The notes beneath the pieces are model-generated. The model did not search any database. It was not told the origin of the DNA and saw only the letters and a program-made list of their open reading frames with translations. Shown here one piece after another: positions 57,901 through 64,000 of a stretch of 64,000 nt of DNA (position 1 is its first letter; each line of letters begins with the position of its first letter). Origin of the DNA: Paracyclopina nana (Eukaryota; Arthropoda; Copepoda; Cyclopoida; Cyclopettidae). The stretch is from contig JAGUCH010000009.1 in assembly GCA_019096065.1 (NCBI GenBank), positions 5,032,001-5,096,000 on the forward strand, written 5' to 3'. Made by a program: the position numbers and the translations under genes.

Positions 57901-60900
57901 CTATTGGCCCTTTAAGTTTAACGCAAAATGTTTTGCCTGAAAAAGCCATAAATTTGGTTTGACAACGTGACGTGATCAAAATGGTTCACCAAACATGCAA
58001 CTCGATCAAAAAAGGCAAAAACCTACATTTCACAAACGAATTTTCATCTTTAAGAAACTAAGGAAAATCCTTAAAATCATGCATTTTGCATAAAGGTTTT
58101 TTTAAGAAGGAGTAGTCCATAGTAAGGAAAATCGGTCGTGCTTTTGTTGATCGAGTGATATTGACTGTATTTGATGATTACAAATGGGTTTTCGCTTTTT
58201 TGCTCGAACACGGCGATGATTTCAATCTTCCTGCATTTGCACAGCATAGATGATCAAAAACACAGTTGGAAATTACAGAATGTCGCATCAAGCAGCAGTT
58301 GGCTAATACTCTGAAGTAGATAAATCTTCTTATCCCAACTTTTGCTGAGCTTTGGAAAAACAATTGGAAAGTCTATTCATTACATGTAAATGCAAAGTTA
58401 ATATGCAACAAATGTTAATTTTAAAAGCGTTTAGCTCTTCATCCAAGCATGGAACGACGGAAGTTGCAAATTGGGAGAAAAAGGCTTTGTTATTGTGTGG
58501 CAATATCGCACTTCGTCATCATCAGGATTTGAAAGGAGGAGGAGATCTGTTTTGTGGAGCCAATCCCACTGCAGCTGGACCATTATCTCGGGTGTGGCAA
58601 TAATATTGTTCCCATCATCATCACCAACATCCGTTCTGTCATCTGCATCAACAGCACACTGGCAAAAAATGCCCACCAAAACGAGGCCTTCAAGCTCCTC
58701 CAAGAATTATCATCAGTATTAGCAATTGGGTGCCCAAAGGAGATGACACTTCCAGGGAGTTTTTATGTTGAAATTGCCCATAGTGAAAATGGAGGTAAAT
58801 GTTCGCACGAGCCATGCCCTAGCGCGAGCTGGCGCAGCCATGCAGACCTTTTGCAGCAAACACCAAACGTTTTCAATCAACGGGGCCCTCATCATCTGCC
58901 TGCGAATAAATTATGGCTAAAATATTGTAAACTTACCAACAGTCAGGGAAACTCGATGATGGCTAAAAGCTTCATGAAGCTTTTCTGTTGATGCAAGCTT
59001 TTACCACTCGTCGGCACAATTGTGAAAATGTGATATTTAAAAATGAAATTGTTTTTATCTTTTTTTGGAAAAAAAGGTCATGAACAGTTCGCAGGGAAAC
59101 GAAGACAGCTTTTAACGAGATGCAAAGTCGGTTATGGATCAGAAAAAATGTGCGTGAACGTGAAGCCAAGCCCTTTCAATAGCAAGTACTTTTTTCTGCA
59201 TTAAAAAAGCTGGAAGCACCTTGCAATTATGATTGTCATCTGAATGTGGAAAAGATGACACCGCCCAGGAGGATTCTATGAAATCTGATGATAATAATGA
59301 TGCAAAAGCAGCTGCCAATGAAAATGTTCAAAAATGAGAGCCATTAGAGTGTGTAAAATGAGGGTTCCGGTCCAACTGCTAATTGGCTTCAAAAATTCAG
59401 CTTCAAACGATGTGATGATAAATAATGTCTATTGAAAATGAATATTTTTGTCCCTATACACAACACCTGCATCATCAATGATTGGTACAAGCAATTGCGA
59501 AAATTCCTGCCATGACGGCTGAGAAATGACACCGAAATCAATTTCAAACAAAAGGCTCGTTTTGCTTGCATATGTGAGCCAATTTCCATTTTTTCAGATG
59601 ATCTTATCAAATTTTTGAATCATTAGTTACATATGTGCATTAGAATAAATAAACTAAGACAAAGCGCAATAATGTTCTCAGATCCAGAAGCTTTACATTT
59701 ATTCAGTAGACTGTTCATCCATCAATCGTTTCTTCATTAGGAAGGCAACATAAAATAGGCAACGATTTTTCAGAAATATTCCTTGTGAATCATGCAAAAG
59801 AATCAGCAAGATTTTGCAGATGAACGCAGGATTCTATAGTGCAATTGCTGAGTAGGTAATGAAACATGCTTGTTTCCTAGAAACATGTGTGCAAGTTTGA
59901 TGCTGCTTGTGCAAATGTGAGCTTATTCCATGGGAAAGAGGAGCTGAAGCAATTAAAATGCAGCAAATGTGTTGAGAATGAATAATGAATGGAAAATGTC
60001 ATTATGATGATAACATTGGGAAATATATTTGCGAATCCAATTACGATCTCGATCTAAAATCTGTTCAACTTTCTTGCAGCACAAATGTGAACGATTGTCG
60101 TAAATGCCAGGGAATATTCGTCATTGCAGTAATTATCACGCTAAAAAGTGTCATCATCAAACTCCTGAGAAAAACATCTGTGCCTTTCAATCATTGTGCC
60201 TGATTGTAGCCAATCACAATCATAATTTCTGCTATTCTCAGCAGTAAGAAGAGCAGATTAGGCAAAAGTTTACAAGTGTACGTACATAATAGAAGGGTAC
60301 CAAAACCAGGCGTGAGTAGGCAGGTCACGCAATTTTCATTCATATCAGATGCCACCCAGTAAGAGTCAAAATTATCCTTGTCCAAAAAAATTCCTTCAGC
60401 TTCTGTTGCTTGCTGCTGCAAATTGTTCGCATTTCAAGGAAGTCATGTCAGACCAAATAAAAAAGGTGGCAATTTTCTCATCTCAGAATTTGTGGTCAAC
60501 TTTGTTTAGCAATAAAAGTTCGCGCAATCACGCGAGAATGTGAGCATATTAGAGCCACTGTGCCGCTGCTCAACTCCTCAATTTTCCAAGGTGCTTTTGT
60601 TGACTTGACAAGCTACTGCTATCTACCCTCGAGTCGGGATATAAGAAAATTTGTGGCCACTCACGCCAAATTACCTCTCCATTCATGCCAAAATTTAGCA
60701 AAAAGGCAAACAGCATCAAAGTGCAGGCTTTTTTAGAATCTGTCATCTGAGGTTCTGCCTAAAACATTTTGTTACTTCAATTCTACTTCGATTTAAAGCA
60801 ACAGTTGAACTTTGAAACATCAGCTTTAAAGAAACACTGAGAGTCTAGACAACTTTTAGGTCCCCAACTGTATCATCATTCAAGGGATGATTTCATAAGG

Positions 60901-63900
60901 GAAGGGGGAACAAAAAATGGAATGCTTTTTGTGCATGGCAGCCAAGCAAGCTTGCTTCTCCTTTGAGTTGTAGCTTCTTGCCTTGAGGTTGCATATCAAA
61001 TTGAGCGTGAATCACACTTTTTTCCAGCCATCATCATACCATGGGAACTGGCCATTCAGCTCCACCACACCGTCGTCGGTCAAATATGTCGGGTCTACTA
61101 TAAAGAAGCAGGAATCCAGATAATTTGATCTTTTCGGCATAATTGTCACAATCAAATCCACTACAGCTATATGAAGTCTTTTTTTCTATAGTTCAATAGC
61201 AACAATGCAAAAAGGTGCGAAAAAGGCTATTTCGGGAGAAAATGCCATGAGTGACGGGAGTCAGCAACTTGGACAATTCTCTATTTGTGGAATGACATAA
61301 GAGGAAAAATGTGTAAAGTTGAAATGGCTGCGGTTAAAGCACATTAATAAAAGTCTGGCATGCCAAGTGTCCAGTCAGACTACTGAGCAGCCACGAAAAG
61401 GTGACTTTTGATGCGTAATTACAGTGGTGCAGCAAGCTGGACAGACTCATTGCTGCAAGCTGTGATCAAAAGACCGAAGAATTAAAGGGTCACACTTAAA
61501 AGCTTGACAAGAACACGAAACTAAACTATGCAATCTTGTGGGACTTCAAAAAACTGGCCATTCCCTTCATAAAATTCAGCTTATATATTTTAAGCATTCA
61601 TGCCACAAAATGAACCCTACTTTTCCTAATTGTTCATTTGTTTAAAAGCCAAGCCATGATAAATGGCAGATTGCTAGTGAGTGGTTCCGGCACTTCAAAT
61701 CAAGACAAACTTGACAACTTGAGGCTAAAAAGTTAAAATTAAGCTAAATGTTATCAGGCAATTTTTTAAAAAATGGTCAAACGGCTAGACTTGATGTGTG
61801 GGCCATCGCCATCACATGAAGTGTTGAAACCTATCTTGACATTGTTACACGAGACATCATTTGACAAGTAGTTTGAAAAAGAAGTCTTGGGGGGCTTTAT
61901 CATAGGTGCACACTAGGAGCAATTACACCAAAATAATAATTTAAAAAAGAAGGCTCCCAAAAAAATCGACTCAGCTTCAATGAGAGGGCAAGCTTGTGTA
62001 ATGAAACACATTTGAAGGAAACACACATCTCACAGTGTGGCAAAAATGATGCTTGCGTGTTTATGTAGCTGAAAATGCCGCCTAACTTGCTTTTGATGAT
62101 CTAAAAAATGATGACACTTTCTAATAGCTGAACGCACGCGGCCGCATCTTTTGAGAATCACGCAATAACCTAGAGGAGTCGCACTAATTGAAGAAAAACT
62201 TGATGGGTTCTTGCTAAGATAATTGTAAGCACCATTCATCATTTTTCTCTTTGAACTCTCAGCCAAATTAGCCTGTCTGGATAATGAGGCCCAACCAAGT
62301 CCAAGTAAAAGCTTTGAATTAATTGCGTTTGACGGTTTTAATGATGATTTAAGGCTCTTAGCTTAATTGGCCGAGTCAATGGAAAAGGGACTTGAAATTC
62401 GAGGTGTCATCAGGTTATTTAGACACTCAAGAATTTCTATCATGAGTAGACACATTTTTTGATTACACTCGCTGCATGGTTGAACGACCCTGATCAGCTA
62501 CTTACAGATGGCTGGCTTACAATTATTCACACCTGGACTCCTTAATGCTATTTGAAAGTGCCCCACACACAGTGGGAATAAAATGCATTTTCAGACATTC
62601 ACCACATGAAGAGGACAACAAGGTTTTTAAAGAAGTTGGTCAATTGCTCAAGCTTGGCTAATTGGTCTCCCTCAGAGACTTGTCTTGCATGGTGATAAAT
62701 GATGTATTGAGAGACAGGTGCCCATTCTCATGATGACCGTAGTAGCAGTAGCTGCTGTTTTAATGATATCCCAACCGTGTCATTGCTTTTCACTTGTTAC
62801 GCAGCAACCATTGACCATTGTCTAACAAGTACATGAAGGAATGTCAATTTATCACCTGGCTTACTACTTCTTGGGGTAAACAATTATAACAAGCGCATTC
62901 CTTTGGCAACCACAAAGAACTGTGTAAGGACTTTTTGTGATGCTTGCTTGTCATTCTGCTATGCAATTTGGACAGACAGTTTGAGGTTAGCAGTAAATCA
63001 ATTTAGGTAGCCACTACATTTTTTTCGAACTGTAATTGGCTTCCTAGCCTCAACAGCAAGTTTGTAAAAATAGTACTTACTTTGGCAAAGTGTAAAACAG
63101 TTGATGGTTTTATCAGCCGCTACACTTAGATATAAGAAGCTTTTTATCGTGAAAATGGTTAAAGGAAATTGAGAGAGGGCCAAAGATCACAATTTTTATC
63201 TAAGGAGAGAAAAAGATGAATGGTTATTTTTGAGGTGTTCGAATGCCTCAAGACTTTGTCACCTGCTGCGAGCGTAATTTGCTTTGTCACTCTTTTCCGC
63301 CCACTGTGTAAAATAAAAGCGATTAAAAGCAGAGCGAGAAGTAATTCCAATTATAGATCAGCAATGATATGCTCAATCTAACAATGTATAGCCAGGATGA
63401 GGTGTCGATATCTACACAAAAGCCAGCCCCAATTACTCACTAGACTTGGTTATTAATCACATCTACAAGACCTCAACTTGACGACATGAAGCTACACCAA
63501 GTGAGTCTTTTGTTAACGAATTTTTTGTCTGATGATAACACCCCAAGGAAGCATGCCTCAAAAGCCACCACACTAACACATTGTGTGGACCATGTTAAAC
63601 CAAGGACAAATTGATAACCGCAGAATAACCTCAGCCAGCTCACCTTTACTACACGACCAAGCCTTAATCAAGAATTCCAGAAAAAGACAGCTTTAAATTG
63701 TTCAGACCACACTTAGTCACCCTTTTAGAGGGCTAGAGGTAACTGGAATGCACCTAGCTTGTTTTAGAAATGCACTTTTCAGATCTATTTGATTGCTTCT
63801 TTCTTAGATTACATTCATTGAAACTAATGGTGGCTGAACTAGCTGCTAAAAAGTATTTTTTCTAGTTAAGAAACTTGCTGATGAAATCACAGAAACACAA

Positions 63901-64000
63901 CTTTAGGTCATGGTGGAACCTCAATTTTCATTCCAAAATTCACATAGTGATAAAGCATTCCTGGGGTGCAAGTTAAGCCATAAAGCATTCCTAGAAGGAG
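54940..64000. other. About 9 kb without recognisable genes
   Basis: After the poly(A) signal of the Pax gene (54975) no conserved coding block, tRNA or rRNA was recognised up to the window end. The longest frames (for example 56531–56797 and about 58554–58991) have no known domain and no convincing exon structure. A short GA-dinucleotide run lies near 55898–55912. The density contrast with the rest of the window suggests either regulatory sequence for the developmental gene or a large intron or leader of a gene beyond the window. Confidence 0.5.

Noticed and set aside
58554-58991. 145-codon frame starting at GTG
   Set aside because: No ATG at the start, no recognised domain; a donor-like GTAAAT inside could make it an exon, but no partner exon was found.
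1-64000. tRNA, rRNA and CRISPR arrays
   Set aside because: I looked for B-box-like GGTTCGANNCC words, conserved rRNA cores and regularly spaced direct repeats; candidates such as GGTTCGATAAT near 45459 lack the required bases, and the only periodic repeats are protein-coding.

Overview
The window is a gene-dense stretch of a eukaryotic nuclear genome. It has spliced genes with short GT–AG introns (mostly about 50–150 bp), AATAAA poly(A) signals and short intergenic gaps, and no bacterial operons, CRISPR arrays or phage genes. The gene set points to an ecdysozoan animal, most likely an arthropod. There is a para-type voltage-gated sodium channel, a jumeau-type forkhead factor, an eyegone-type Pax factor, and an intersectin with four SH3 domains as in insect Dap160. 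A retained SLC34 phosphate transporter and an intersectin with a DH-PH-C2 tail argue against a drosophilid. I cannot name the species.

Layout. 1–2.2 kb: untranslated leader and promoter. 2.3–4.1 kb (+): SLC34 Na/phosphate cotransporter. 5.0–5.7 kb (+): orphan two-TM protein, tail to tail (10 bp between stops) with a Spinster-like MFS transporter (5.7–7.4 kb, −). 8.1–9.3 kb (−): small secreted protein resembling an inactivated M12B metalloprotease. 10.3–10.6 kb (+): putative short secreted peptide. 11.0–13.5 kb (−): CD36-family scavenger receptor. 13.8–15.9 kb (−): SENP1-type SUMO protease, divergent from the PP6 regulatory (SAPS) subunit at 16.6–20.2 kb (+). 21.1–25.9 kb (+): jumeau-like FoxN factor. 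27.0–32.6 kb (+): large secreted Kunitz/LDLRa/thioredoxin/Kazal protein, tail to tail with intersectin (32.6–39.9 kb, −). 40.25–40.81 kb: hAT-type MITE. 41.0–42.6 kb (−): PTB/hnRNP-L family RNA-binding protein, divergent from an ABHD14-like hydrolase (43.3–44.7 kb, +). 45.5–52.6 kb (+): sodium channel. 53.8–54.9 kb (+): eyegone-like Pax gene. 54.9–64.0 kb: about 9 kb without a recognisable gene.

The genes do not form one pathway. Two loose themes appear: membrane excitability and synaptic vesicle endocytosis (sodium channel, intersectin), and eye or neural patterning (jumeau, eyegone). The strongest oddities are a sodium channel whose inactivation particle reads QFM instead of IFM/MFM, a secreted protein that puts a thioredoxin domain among protease-inhibitor and LDLRa repeats, a duplicated and probably mutually exclusive exon in the intersectin C2 domain, and a reading-phase conflict at the intersectin short/long splice junction.

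All exon boundaries were derived by hand from GT/AG sites, reading phase and family resemblance; none has been checked against transcripts.
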